This document shows positions 18,459 through 26,780 of a stretch of DNA of 64,000 bases, piece after piece. Each line of letters opens with the position of its first letter. The stretch's first letter is position 1. The translations under genes and the position numbers were made by a program. Under the pieces are notes generated by a model. It was not told where the DNA came from. It worked only from the letters and a program-made list of their open reading frames with translations, and made no database searches. This stretch comes from CAWDXG01 sp963822115 (lineage in GTDB: Bacteria > Myxococcota_A > Polyangia > Polyangiales > Polyangiaceae). The DNA lies in assembly GCA_963822115.1 (NCBI GenBank), contig CAWGGM010000011.1, forward strand, positions 124,001 through 188,000, in the 5' to 3' direction.

Positions 18459-19554
18459 AGCGATCCACCAGTTCATCCATCTCGAAGATCACGACGCCGA
18501 CCTCGAGCCCCGAGGCGAACGAGATGAGCATGATCCGGTCGCCCTTCTCGAAGCGCCGCTCGGCCAGGTACTTGTAGAGCGCCACGAAGTGCGTGGTCGA
18601 CGCCGTGTTGCCGAACTCCAGCACATTGCTCACCACGTGCTTCGGGGACACACCGAGCTCTTCCGAGATCTCCCGCGCCCCGATGCGGATGGCCCGCGCG
18701 GAGGTCTGGTGCGGGATCACGTGGTCGATCTGCCCGAAATCCAGACCGCTGGCGTCGAGCGCCTCCTTGAGCAGGGGGGGCGAGTCGGCCACCGCGACCT
18801 TGTGGATGGTGCGCGCCTTGGTCGTCATGGACGCGCCCGGTCCGACGTCGCTGGGCGCGCCGAGACACAGCCGGCTGTATTCGGGAAGCGTGGTGAAACC
18901 GGCTACGGCGATGGCGGGCGCGCCTTCTGGTGCGCGCTCCACGATCACCGCCGCGCCCGCGTCGCCCAAGGTGAGCGACGCGAGCCGCGTGCTGAGGATA
19001 CTGCGGATCTGTTTCGCGGCGTTGGTGCCCAGGTTCGAGATCGACTCGCCGCTGACGACCATGCCGCGCTGGATGACGCCGCGGCGGATGAAGTCGTGCA
19101 GCACGAGCACGCCGCTCATCATTCCCGCGCAGGCGTTGGACAGGTCGAACGAAAGCGCGCCGCTCGCGCCGATCGCCTCCTTGATCGACAGGCTCAGCGG
19201 CGGCTCGAAGTGATGATGCAGCCCGCCCTTGTTCTTGCTGATGCTGGCGCTCACGAGCATTTCGATGTCGTGGGCCTGATGGCGGGAGTGTTCCAGGCAG
19301 TCGCGCGCAGCTCCGACCGCCAGCGTGAAGGAGTCCTCGCCGTCGGAGCAGACATGCCGCTCGTGGATGCCGGTCAGACGCTCCAGGTCGATGTGCGGAT
19401 GATGCCGGGTGCTGGCCATCAGCTCGTCGCTGCCCAGCCTGCGCTCGGGCAGCTTCACGCCGATGCTTTCGAAGCGCGTGGCATGCGGCCTGGTTCCGCC
19501 CCGGCGCGCCGAAGCACCCTCCAGCAGCATCCAGTTCGCGGTCGGCCGTGCCAC
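18442..19554 (-). CDS. 3-oxoacyl-ACP synthase III-like enzyme (FabH/PqsC-like)
   Basis: A 370-residue thiolase-fold enzyme that would condense an acyl-thioester starter with a malonyl- or other acyl extender. The catalytic triad is visible: Cys142 in FDLSNACAGMM, His282 in VIPHQTS and Asn316 in EFGNTAST. TLGDAGAAVIVE and the C-terminal ISFASGLEVGVVIFEM are family features. I use the GTG at 19554 because GGGGGAGAG directly precedes it; the KAS domain proper begins ~25 residues later at TRFESIGVKLPE, so a later ATG at 19530 is possible. It overlaps the following triad-less paralog, which suggests a two-subunit enzyme. It could make a specialised lipid or quorum-type signal rather than serve primary fatty-acid synthesis. 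Confidence 0.88.
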   Translation of the reverse strand: MARPTANWMLLEGASARRGGTRPHATRFESIGVKLPERRLGSDELMASTRHHPHIDLERLTGIHERHVCSDGEDSFTLAVGAARDCLEHSRHQAHDIEMLVSASISKNKGGLHHHFEPPLSLSIKEAIGASGALSFDLSNACAGMMSGVLVLHDFIRRGVIQRGMVVSGESISNLGTNAAKQIRSILSTRLASLTLGDAGAAVIVERAPEGAPAIAVAGFTTLPEYSRLCLGAPSDVGPGASMTTKARTIHKVAVADSPPLLKEALDASGLDFGQIDHVIPHQTSARAIRIGAREISEELGVSPKHVVSNVLEFGNTASTTHFVALYKYLAERRFEKGDRIMLISFASGLEVGVVIFEMDELVDRYGRTD

Positions 19555-19725
19555 AACTCTCCCCCCCCTTATCAGAGCAAACACCGTGCCCGGGCCCGGC
19601 GTGGGCATTTCGCGATCGGAAGGCGCAACAGGTGTCCGCGGTACGCCGCTCGCACGAAAATCCCGCGCGCATCGACCGCTCTAAGCGCTGCTCTCGCTGG
19701 CATGCGTGATGCTCGACTTGCGATC

Positions 19726-20187
19726 ATGTCCAGATCCCACATCGCATCGCGCGCCGCCTTCGCGAGCTACCTGCTGGTCGTGATCGGCATGCTCGGAACC
19801 GGAGTCGCCTACCTGCTCACGCCGCGCTTCATGTCCTATCACGCTGCGGCGTATGGGCAGGCGTGGGACGAGGTGTCGTTCCGGCTGCAGTTGCTCTATC
19901 TCACCATGGTCAAGGCGATCGGCGCGCCGACGCTCGTCGCCGCGCTGGCGATCGGTGTTATCCTGTTCATCCCCTGGCGCCACCACGAGCGCTGGGCACA
20001 GTGGGCCGTGCCGCTGCTCGCTCTTGCCTGGGGCATCCCCATGCTAGGGGTGGCCCTGTACGTGCAGGGCGCAACGGGAGCGTTCACGCCGTGGCCGGCG
20101 CTGGCGCTTTTCGACGCGTTGGTGTGCGCGGCGGCTGCGCTGTCCGTGACGTCCGGCGAGTTCCGGACCACACATGTCGCAGCCTGA
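19726..20187 (+). CDS. Four-helix membrane protein, unknown
   Basis: A 153-residue integral membrane protein. Visible helices are FASYLLVVIGMLGTGVAYLL, LYLTMVKAIGAPTLVAALAIGVILFI, WAVPLLALAWGIPMLGVALYV and ALALFDALVCAAAALSVT. The segment WRHHERWAQ lies between helices two and three. I do not recognise a named family; the size and layout resemble small DUF membrane proteins of Gram-negative bacteria. The start is uncertain: an in-frame ATG at 19702 would add eight residues, and neither has a strong ribosome site. It is divergent from the KAS III gene and ends 56 bases before the convergent peptidase-like gene. Confidence 0.7.
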   Translation: MSRSHIASRAAFASYLLVVIGMLGTGVAYLLTPRFMSYHAAAYGQAWDEVSFRLQLLYLTMVKAIGAPTLVAALAIGVILFIPWRHHERWAQWAVPLLALAWGIPMLGVALYVQGATGAFTPWPALALFDALVCAAAALSVTSGEFRTTHVAA

Positions 20188-20190
20188 TCT

Positions 20191-20211
20191 GCGGGCTCGA
20201 GCGGGGCCCGC
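20191..20211. terminator. Hairpin between convergent genes
   Basis: A 6-bp stem (GCGGGC at 20191-20196, GCCCGC at 20206-20211) with a 9-base loop sits right after the stop at 20187. There is no T-run, so terminator function is uncertain. Confidence 0.35.
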
Positions 20212-20243
20212 GGTCTGACGACAACGTCGGATGAACGCTGCAA

Positions 20244-22043
20244 TCAGTGGCGCCAGGGACGGTTCCGTGTCTCGTGTTCGCTGTGAACGGCGGGCAGCTT
20301 TCCGTCGAACTGCGCCTGCCAACAGCGGCGCGCCGCGTCATGCAGCTTTGCCGGCGAGAAGTGCACGACGGCAAACAGCAGCTTGGCGAAGCGCTGCCGG
20401 TCGAAGCCCGGTCCCCTGATCGCCTTAACGTCCACACCCAGCTCTTGTCCCAGGCCCTCGAACACCGCCAGCGCGGCGTAGAAGTACGGCCCGGCCGACA
20501 GATCGCGATCGAGCACGAAGCGCGACAGCAGCACCAGCGCCAGCAGCGGGGAGTCCTGCTTGCCGGCCAGCTCGGCCAGATACGCCGACAGCTCGTCGCG
20601 CGAGCGAGCCGGCAGCGAGCCCGGTTTGGCGTCCAGGGGGTTGTTCACGCCCAGCATCGACACCAGAAGCGGCGGCACCGGAACCAGCCCGCGCGCGTAG
20701 TCGATCCGGTGCTGGACCTCGTGGCGCTCGACGGAGGCGGCGTAGCGATCGCGGAGTCGTTCGAACGTGTGCAGGGTGGCCGGCTGGCGCAGTGTCTCGT
20801 GGACCTCGTCCCACTCGCGCAGCTGATCGCGCGGAATGCGCAGGTCGAGATCCTTCGAGTACTTGGCGCGCGGGAACAGCCGGTCGGGGACGCGCAGCTC
20901 GAGGCCCTGGCCGCGCAGGGTGACCTGCCACTTTTCGACCAGCTTGCGGCGCTTGGCGAGCAGCGCCCCGACGCGCTTGGCATCCGCGCGGAGCGCCGCG
21001 GGCATCGAAGCGTAGTGGCGCCGTATCACGTCGCCTGCCCGCGCTTCGATCGACCGCACCAGGTCGGGGTGCGCGAGCCGGGTGTTCTCGTCGAACAGCT
21101 CGGCGGGCTCGCCGGGCGGGATGGCGGGCAGTGCCAGACGCACCAGCTCGTTCTCGATCTGATCGTAGAGCACGAGCGCTGCAGGCGTGCGGGCGCGGGT
21201 ATATCCGAGGTAGTTCTGCAGGACGTTCAAGGTGTCGAGCCGCCACAGGTAGACGACGCGGATGTGCTGTCCGGTTGTGACCACGCGCTGATCACGCTGG
21301 ACGTAGAAGGAAAACAGCAGCGGCGCCGGCGTACCGGAGCGCGGCAGCAGGTCGGCATCGACGAAGTAGGGGAGCCCTGCAGCGTCCAGCGACTGGTCGA
21401 GCGAGTTGGTCGCAGCGAAGAACGCATCGGTCTTCAGCTTCGCGTCGGCTGGTTGGGCCGTGGCGAGCGCGCGTGCGGTGTCGAGCAGGTGCCCCATCGC
21501 TTCCGCGGTGCCCTTGCCCAGCGCGCGGCTGGCGCGGTCGTCGCTTGCGGCGTCGCGCAGCCGCGCGAGCGCGGCGTCGTCGGGAGGCACCCGGTCCGCC
21601 GCGACGATGAAATCGCCCGGCGTGCGCGACAGCACGCGGCCTGCCGGCGTCTTCGATGGATCGAACGGGCGCGTGAGCACGCTGATGGCGACAGCCGTCG
21701 CCACGCCGAGCACCACGACGAGTGCGGCGCCGCCGAGCAGCCAGGGACCCCGGCGCGGCGCGCGGGGCTTTGGCAGCTGGTCGTACTCTGCCGCGATAGC
21801 CTGGGCATCGTCATAGTCTGCGTCCGGTACGCGCTTGTCGAGCCGGATCGCGGCGATGCGCAGTTGGTGCACCTCGTCGTCGAGCTGGGTCGTGCGCTGC
21901 GCTTCGGCGATGACCTGATCGAGACGCTTGAGCGCCAGCGATTTCACGAGAGGGTCCAGTCCCTTCAGGGCCCGTTCGGCCGCGAGCACCGAGCCTTCCT
22001 CGACCCCGCGCGACACCGCATACCGGACCGCCCGCTTGAGCAT
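20244..22043 (-). CDS. Membrane-anchored protein with HExxH motif, putative metallopeptidase
   Basis: A 599-residue protein. The first ~95 residues are a charged cytosolic helical region. One membrane helix (PWLLGGAALVVVLGVATAVAISVL) and a ~475-residue extracytoplasmic part follow. Near residue 441-445 it reads ERHEVQHRIDYARG, an H-E-x-x-H zinc-protease motif, and about 35 residues later RDELSAYLAEL offers a Glu in the position used by gluzincins as third ligand. This supports a zinc metallopeptidase, but I recognise no exact family, so the call is provisional. It starts 12 bases after the beta-helix lipoprotein stop, so the pair is an operon. Possible role: processing of surface or periplasmic proteins. 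Confidence 0.75.
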   Translation of the reverse strand: MLKRAVRYAVSRGVEEGSVLAAERALKGLDPLVKSLALKRLDQVIAEAQRTTQLDDEVHQLRIAAIRLDKRVPDADYDDAQAIAAEYDQLPKPRAPRRGPWLLGGAALVVVLGVATAVAISVLTRPFDPSKTPAGRVLSRTPGDFIVAADRVPPDDAALARLRDAASDDRASRALGKGTAEAMGHLLDTARALATAQPADAKLKTDAFFAATNSLDQSLDAAGLPYFVDADLLPRSGTPAPLLFSFYVQRDQRVVTTGQHIRVVYLWRLDTLNVLQNYLGYTRARTPAALVLYDQIENELVRLALPAIPPGEPAELFDENTRLAHPDLVRSIEARAGDVIRRHYASMPAALRADAKRVGALLAKRRKLVEKWQVTLRGQGLELRVPDRLFPRAKYSKDLDLRIPRDQLREWDEVHETLRQPATLHTFERLRDRYAASVERHEVQHRIDYARGLVPVPPLLVSMLGVNNPLDAKPGSLPARSRDELSAYLAELAGKQDSPLLALVLLSRFVLDRDLSAGPYFYAALAVFEGLGQELGVDVKAIRGPGFDRQRFAKLLFAVVHFSPAKLHDAARRCWQAQFDGKLPAVHSEHETRNRPWRH

Positions 22044-22055
22044 CGCCGGCGCTGC

Positions 22056-24572
22056 CTAGTTCTGGATCCCGATCTGGCTGAACGGAATCGGCTGGAAGCC
22101 GGGGATGGAGAACGCCGGCGAGGTCGACTTCAGCGTCAGGTCCAGGTTCGCTTCGTCGACGAACTGCGGGTCCTGATCCTGGATGTTGTCCTTCTGCTCG
22201 GCGAAGTGCGACAGCGGATTGCCGCTGCTCTCGACCGTCCACAGATCGTTCTTCCAGCCGATGTTGCGCGAGAAGACGCTGCCCTCCGGGTAGAGCCAGT
22301 GCGAGCCGGCGATCTGCGACCAGTTGTCGGGAATGGCGGCGAGCGCAGGGTAGGCCGTCTTCCACGGGTCTACCGTGTAGTTCATGTCCTCGACCTGCTT
22401 GAGCAGGTCCCAGCTGCTGCCGTCGTGCTTGACGGCTGTGGTGCAGCGGTTGTCGGTGTGCAGCGCCGAGCCGGACTTGGCGATGACGTTGTTCTCGAAG
22501 ACGTCGTCGCGTCCGCCGCCGTGCATGAGCGCCGAGGACGGCCCCGCCTTGTACAGCACGTTGCCGAACACGTGTTCGCCGCTCAAGCAGTCGTCGAGGT
22601 AGATGCCGTGCACGGCGGGGCCCAGCGGGCTCTGGATGTCGTGGATGAAGTTGTAGCGGATCTCGTTGCCGCGATAGCCCCAGGAGCGCCCGCCGTAGAT
22701 CGCGCCGGCATCGGACGCCCACTCGCACACGTGATCGATCACGTTGTACTCGATGTGGTGGTTGTTGCCGTTGAACAGGATGCCGGCGTGCGGCGCGTCG
22801 TGGATGTGGTTGTGCGCGACGACATTGCCGTCGCTGGCCTCGTGGTCACCGGTGGTCGGGTCGGTGATGGTGACGGCGGGATGGTACGTCCAGAAGATGC
22901 GGCCGAAGTGCGAGATGTCGCAATTCTTCACGAAGTCGTTGCCGGGCGTGAGCGTCTTGCGGTCGCCGCCCGAGAGGATGACGCCGTCGCCGCCCATGTC
23001 GTGCAGCGTGCAGTGAGAGAGGCCATTGCGCAGGCCGCTGATCCTGACGGCGTCGTTGCCGTTGTTCCCCAGCGTGCAGTGGTCGAGCACGTCGTCCGAG
23101 CCGCCCTCGATGCGCACCAGCTCGCCGCGCCCGAGCTCGAAGGTGAGGCCCTGCAGCGTGATGTACTTCGCGCCGTTCATGTGCACGAGGTCGTCCTGCA
23201 GCATGGTGAGCATCAGCTCGCCGCTCGTGCTGTCGCCCGGCGGCCAGAAGTAGAGCGTGCCGGTGGAACGGTCGATGTAGTACTCGCCCGGGACGGTGAT
23301 CTCTTCCAGAAGGTTGTAGGCGAAGTACGGCTCGTGCGCGTTGATGCCGTAGGGATTGCTGGTCACCGTGATGGTCTTGGTTGTCGTGTCGATATTCGTC
23401 ACCGCGACGTTGCGGGCGTCCCAGAGGTACTTCCAGTAGCCCAACATGTAGATGTCCTTGGCGGCGCCCCAGCGACTCGGGCGCGCGCCCGAATACACGA
23501 AGTGCGTGCTGTCCGGCGTCGACGCGATACGCACAAAGCCGATGTTGTCGGTGGACTCGGCATAGGGCATTCCGCTCGGACTGCCCGAGTCGGGGTGGTA
23601 CGAGCCGGTCGGGTACGAGCCGCCACCACTCCACCAGGCATACGTACCGGCGCCGCCGAGCGCTTTCAGATCCGCGAGGTAGTACACGGCGTTCTGCGGA
23701 CGGAAGTAGATGAACCAGTTCTGGCCGGAGAGCTTGTAATACGGCTTGCCGTTGTAGGTGCCGGCCTGGCTGTACGTGCCGCTCACGTCGGGGTTGAGCC
23801 CGCTGCCGCTCACGTTGATGGTCTTCGGGTAGGCGGGGACGTCGCTCGCCTTGACGTAGTCCGGATAGCGCGCCAGCTGCATCATGTTGTCGTTGAAGGC
23901 GAGCTCGGCCGCGGAGTTCTTGCCGCCCTTGTCCGACCGGCGCGTGTCGAGCGAGCCGTAGTCGCTCGTGTACTTCGGCAGATCGAGCGCCAGCACGTGA
24001 CCCTGCGCGGAAGGGTCGAGGCGCGAGTAGACCGCCGAGCTCGAGCCCACCTTCTTGAAGTCGCTGCTCGACAGCTCGATGGACCCGACGATGCGGGGTG
24101 TCTCGCCCTGGTAGGCGCGCCACACGATCGGTTGCGAAAGCGTGCCCGAGTCCTGGTCGGTCAGATCGAAGGTCGCGGTGCGCGGGTACACGCCGCCGCG
24201 CAGACACACCTCGATGCCGCCTGCGGGCAGACCCGATCCGGCTTTCATCGTCCGGATCGCGTCGCGCGCCGCTTCGAGTGTCTTCAGTGGCTTGGCTTCG
24301 GTGCCGGGGTTCGTATCGTCGCCATTCGGTGCGACGTAGAGGTCGTTGGTGGCGCAGGGCGTTGTCAGCGTTCCGCCGCTGCCTCCGCTGCCGGCCGCAC
24401 CCGCCGCGCCGGAAGTGCCCGCATTGCCCGCGTTGCCCGCCGAGCCGCCCGTTCCAGCGTCCGTTCCGCCGCTGCCCAGAGCACCCGGGCGAGCGCTTCC
24501 ATTGCTGCCACAGGCCGCAACGACCAGGGCTACTCCGACCAGACCACCAACAAGCAAGTACCCGCGCTTCAT
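22056..24572 (-). CDS. Right-handed beta-helix lipoprotein
   Basis: An 838-residue secreted lipoprotein. The signal peptide ends in the lipobox VVAACG (Cys21); a ~45-residue Gly/Ala/Ser linker follows. The N-terminal module DLYVAPNGDDTNPGTEAKPL is the classic opening of DUF1565/pectate-lyase-like parallel beta-helix proteins. Beta-helix coils rich in Asn, His and Gly recur later (VAHNHIHDAPHAGILFNGNN, IEYNVIDHVCEWASDAG, IRYNFIHDIQ, VFGNVLYKAG, VFENNVIAKSG). Related proteins bind or cleave polysaccharides (PL, GH and CBM-type helices). No defined lyase catalytic set was recognised. It heads a two-gene operon with the HExxH protein and is probably displayed on the cell surface. Confidence 0.86.
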   Translation of the reverse strand: MKRGYLLVGGLVGVALVVAACGSNGSARPGALGSGGTDAGTGGSAGNAGNAGTSGAAGAAGSGGSGGTLTTPCATNDLYVAPNGDDTNPGTEAKPLKTLEAARDAIRTMKAGSGLPAGGIEVCLRGGVYPRTATFDLTDQDSGTLSQPIVWRAYQGETPRIVGSIELSSSDFKKVGSSSAVYSRLDPSAQGHVLALDLPKYTSDYGSLDTRRSDKGGKNSAAELAFNDNMMQLARYPDYVKASDVPAYPKTINVSGSGLNPDVSGTYSQAGTYNGKPYYKLSGQNWFIYFRPQNAVYYLADLKALGGAGTYAWWSGGGSYPTGSYHPDSGSPSGMPYAESTDNIGFVRIASTPDSTHFVYSGARPSRWGAAKDIYMLGYWKYLWDARNVAVTNIDTTTKTITVTSNPYGINAHEPYFAYNLLEEITVPGEYYIDRSTGTLYFWPPGDSTSGELMLTMLQDDLVHMNGAKYITLQGLTFELGRGELVRIEGGSDDVLDHCTLGNNGNDAVRISGLRNGLSHCTLHDMGGDGVILSGGDRKTLTPGNDFVKNCDISHFGRIFWTYHPAVTITDPTTGDHEASDGNVVAHNHIHDAPHAGILFNGNNHHIEYNVIDHVCEWASDAGAIYGGRSWGYRGNEIRYNFIHDIQSPLGPAVHGIYLDDCLSGEHVFGNVLYKAGPSSALMHGGGRDDVFENNVIAKSGSALHTDNRCTTAVKHDGSSWDLLKQVEDMNYTVDPWKTAYPALAAIPDNWSQIAGSHWLYPEGSVFSRNIGWKNDLWTVESSGNPLSHFAEQKDNIQDQDPQFVDEANLDLTLKSTSPAFSIPGFQPIPFSQIGIQN

Positions 24573-24606
24573 GCGCCGAGTGTAGTCGATCGCGTGCCTT
24601 GCCGTC

Positions 24607-24897
24607 TCATCGGTGCGGCGGCCCGTGCGCCCACCAGCCAGCGGGTACGACTATCCAGAACAGAAGCGCGAAAACGGCGAGCCCGAGCACGATGCCGCGG
24701 TAGCGCGGCGAGCGGCGCCGAAAGCCGAGCACCAGGCCCACGGCGCCGGCCACGACGAGGCTGAACAGCACGAGTGGATTTCCGCTGGCGAAGTAGTCAC
24801 CGCGCGTGGCGAGCCCCCACAGAATCCACACCCCCGTGCAGGCCGTCAGCGCGCTGGCGGCCATGTTTACGCCTATGCCGAATCGGGAAGCAGCCAT
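24607..24897 (-). CDS. Small three-helix membrane protein
   Basis: A 96-residue membrane protein with helices ASALTACTGVWILWGLA, LVLFSLVVAGAVGLVLGF and GIVLGLAVFALLFWIVVPAGW, a basic loop RRRSPRYR between the last two, and a short His-containing tail. No family is recognised. It lies 34 bases upstream of the beta-helix gene and 35 bases downstream of another small membrane protein, all on the same strand, so it may belong to a longer transcription unit. An internal ATG 11 codons in is a possible alternative start. Confidence 0.65.
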   Translation of the reverse strand: MAASRFGIGVNMAASALTACTGVWILWGLATRGDYFASGNPLVLFSLVVAGAVGLVLGFRRRSPRYRGIVLGLAVFALLFWIVVPAGWWAHGPPHR

Positions 24898-24932
24898 GCG
24901 GTGGGCCGCAGGCTAGCACTGCTTGCCCGGCC

Positions 24933-25289
24933 TCAGTGCGGGCACATCAAGCGCACGCCGCGGTGCGCCTCGAGCTTGCGATACTGCCCGTCGACGCAGG
25001 GAGCGGGGATCACCTTGACGCGCGGTTCGGGCGGCGGAGCCTTTGTCCGGGGCGGAGCGGCACGCTGCGCCTTGTGGAAAAGCTGGCGCGACAGGTGGCC
25101 GACGACCGTCACGTCGCCCAGCGCGATGACCCGCTTCTGTACGGGGGACGGCGTCGGCGCGACGTTGGCGGCAGGCGCCGCAGTGGGCACGTAGCTCGTG
25201 AACGCAAAGGGATCCGTCTGGATCTTCAGTATCAGTGCAATGACCACGCCCCCGAGCGTCAGCGAGAGGAAGCCAATAAGTGCCTTCAT
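24933..25289 (-). CDS. Single-pass membrane protein with Pro-rich periplasmic tail
   Basis: A 118-residue protein with an N-terminal membrane helix or uncleaved signal (MKALIGFLSLTLGGVVIALIL), followed by a Pro/Ala-rich segment and a basic extracytoplasmic tail with two Cys residues (IPAPCVDGQY and the terminal LMCPH) that could form a disulfide. The ATG at 25289 has an excellent GGAGGTG site 5 bases upstream, so it is preferred over the longer open frame. No family is recognised. The 206 bases upstream, to the cyclase stop, hold no gene that I can support. Confidence 0.7.
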   Translation of the reverse strand: MKALIGFLSLTLGGVVIALILKIQTDPFAFTSYVPTAAPAANVAPTPSPVQKRVIALGDVTVVGHLSRQLFHKAQRAAPPRTKAPPPEPRVKVIPAPCVDGQYRKLEAHRGVRLMCPH

Positions 25290-25495
25290 CGCAGCACCTC
25301 CGTTCCGGCAAGGCCTTCCGCTTCCGGGTGGGGCCCTGTCGTGCAATGTGAGCTGCATCCGACATGCCACCACCGTTGTGTGGCGTGGAAAGACGCGGTC
25401 GTCGCGGAAACCGCAAAAAGCGCTGGGCTACGACACGCAGAAAATCGTGCGTCCTGCCAATGCGCCTCCGCACGGCTTTCGTCCGCTGTGGTTGT

Positions 25496-26182
25496 TCAGT
25501 GCGACTCGTCCGATTCCGCCGCGTGCCAGCCTGGATTGCTGGCAAAGGCGGCCGCGCAGGTCAGCGAGCAGAACCAGTACTCCGTGCCCCGATACCGCAG
25601 TCGGCCCGCTGCACCGCGCCGGTCGACGGGCATCCGGCACACCGGATCGATCGGCGTCTCGGTCGCCCCGACGACCAGCGCCAGCGAGTACAGCGGAATG
25701 GCTCCCCGCACGTTCTTGAGCAGCACACTGCCCAGATCCGCCACCGGTATTCCGAGTTCGCGCGCTGCACTGGCGATTTGCGTGGTGCCGAGCACCTCGC
25801 CGGCGTGTGCCTCGCTCGCGACGCGGGCTGCGAGATTCACGGCCGCGCCGAACACGTCACCGTCCCGGTTGACGGCATCACCGTGGTGCAGCCCCGCCCG
25901 GAGCGAGGGCAGACCCGGTTCCGCCGCTACGCCCGTCAGCAGCCGCTCCACCAGCTCGACCCCGGACACCGGGTCGGGGGCCGTCATGAGCACGGCATCG
26001 CCGATGGTCTTCACCAGGAAGTCGCCCGGCCCGAGCGAGGCGCGCGCCAGATCCGCGAAGCGCGTCGCCACATCCGCCGCGTCCTCGTCGCCCTGCGCTT
26101 CGGTCAAGGCCGTGAAGCCCGCCAGGTCGACGAAGCAGAATGTCGCTTCGACGCGCGGTGCCGAGAACTGCTCCTGTCTCAC
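25496..26182 (-). CDS. Class III adenylate/guanylate cyclase fused to YHS domain
   Basis: A 228-residue soluble protein. Residues ~10-165 are a class III nucleotide cyclase domain: CFVDLAGFTALTE supplies the first metal Asp, VKTIGDAVLM the second, GLHHGDAVNRDGDVFGAAVNLAARV is the dimer and transition-state region. The last ~45 residues (PIDPVCRMPVDRRGAA, YWFCSLTCAAAF) form a YHS-type domain with three Cys, a module often linked to metal binding. A cyclase directly joined to YHS would let metal state control cAMP production, which is inference. A TATACT box (26191-26196) lies 8 bases before this GTG, so a leaderless message is possible; a GTG at 26230 would add residues with poor codon usage. 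Confidence 0.83.
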   Translation of the reverse strand: MRQEQFSAPRVEATFCFVDLAGFTALTEAQGDEDAADVATRFADLARASLGPGDFLVKTIGDAVLMTAPDPVSGVELVERLLTGVAAEPGLPSLRAGLHHGDAVNRDGDVFGAAVNLAARVASEAHAGEVLGTTQIASAARELGIPVADLGSVLLKNVRGAIPLYSLALVVGATETPIDPVCRMPVDRRGAAGRLRYRGTEYWFCSLTCAAAFASNPGWHAAESDESH

Positions 26183-26285
26183 GCGGCGCCAGTATACGAT
26201 AACTCTACAAACGTACGAACCTGCCGCCACGTAGCCCGGCGCGAGTCGATGGGGCGCCAGGCATGCAGCGCGTGGCCCGGAGGGC

Positions 26286-26780
26286 TCACGCCTTGCCCGG
26301 TGTGACTCTCACGTCGCGTTTCTGCAGAAATCGCGTCAGCCTCGAAGCGACCAGATCCACGCGGCGGCCTGGGCTGAACTCGATGTGCTGGCCGCCAGCG
26401 ACGAGGCGGATCTCGTAGTCCAGGCCGCCCGCGCGTTTCGCGTCCTGCAGGTGCAGCTCGACGCCGTCGTACACGTCGAGGGTAGCAAGCACCTCGACCT
26501 CTCTGGATGCCAGGTGTTCGATGCGAAGCGTCGAGCCAGTCAGCGTGAAGCGCCACCTGGTTGCGGAGCGTCGCGCGATCACGACCGCGATGACGACGAC
26601 CAGCAGAGACAGGACCGCCCCACCTACCCACTCGAGCCGCGCTGCTCCGTGCACGAACAGCGCGATCGCCACGATCACGACCTCGGCACTCCACACCGCC
26701 CAGAGTACGAATGTGGCGATAGGCGCGCCGCGCACCACGAGCACGTCACGCGATCGCTGGCGGTACGGCGCGCTGTTCAA
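26286..26780 (-). CDS. Membrane protein with two helices and cytosolic PH-like domain
   Basis: A 164-residue protein with two membrane helices (FVLWAVWSAEVVIVAIALFV and WVGGAVLSLLVVVIAVVIA) and a beta-rich C-terminal domain (RWRFTLTGSTLRIEHLASRE, YEIRLVAGGQHIEFSPG) of the size seen in bacterial PH-like membrane proteins. The start is a TTG whose bases overlap the histidine-kinase stop (TTGA), which argues for translational coupling. A role accessory to the kinase is plausible but unproven. No exact family is recognised. Confidence 0.72.
   Translation of the reverse strand: MNSAPYRQRSRDVLVVRGAPIATFVLWAVWSAEVVIVAIALFVHGAARLEWVGGAVLSLLVVVIAVVIARRSATRWRFTLTGSTLRIEHLASREVEVLATLDVYDGVELHLQDAKRAGGLDYEIRLVAGGQHIEFSPGRRVDLVASRLTRFLQKRDVRVTPGKA

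Noticed and set aside
20247..24764. Very long plus-strand open frame opposite the peptidase and beta-helix genes
   Set aside because: It is an antisense shadow caused by high GC; the minus-strand genes have signal peptides, domains and normal codon use.
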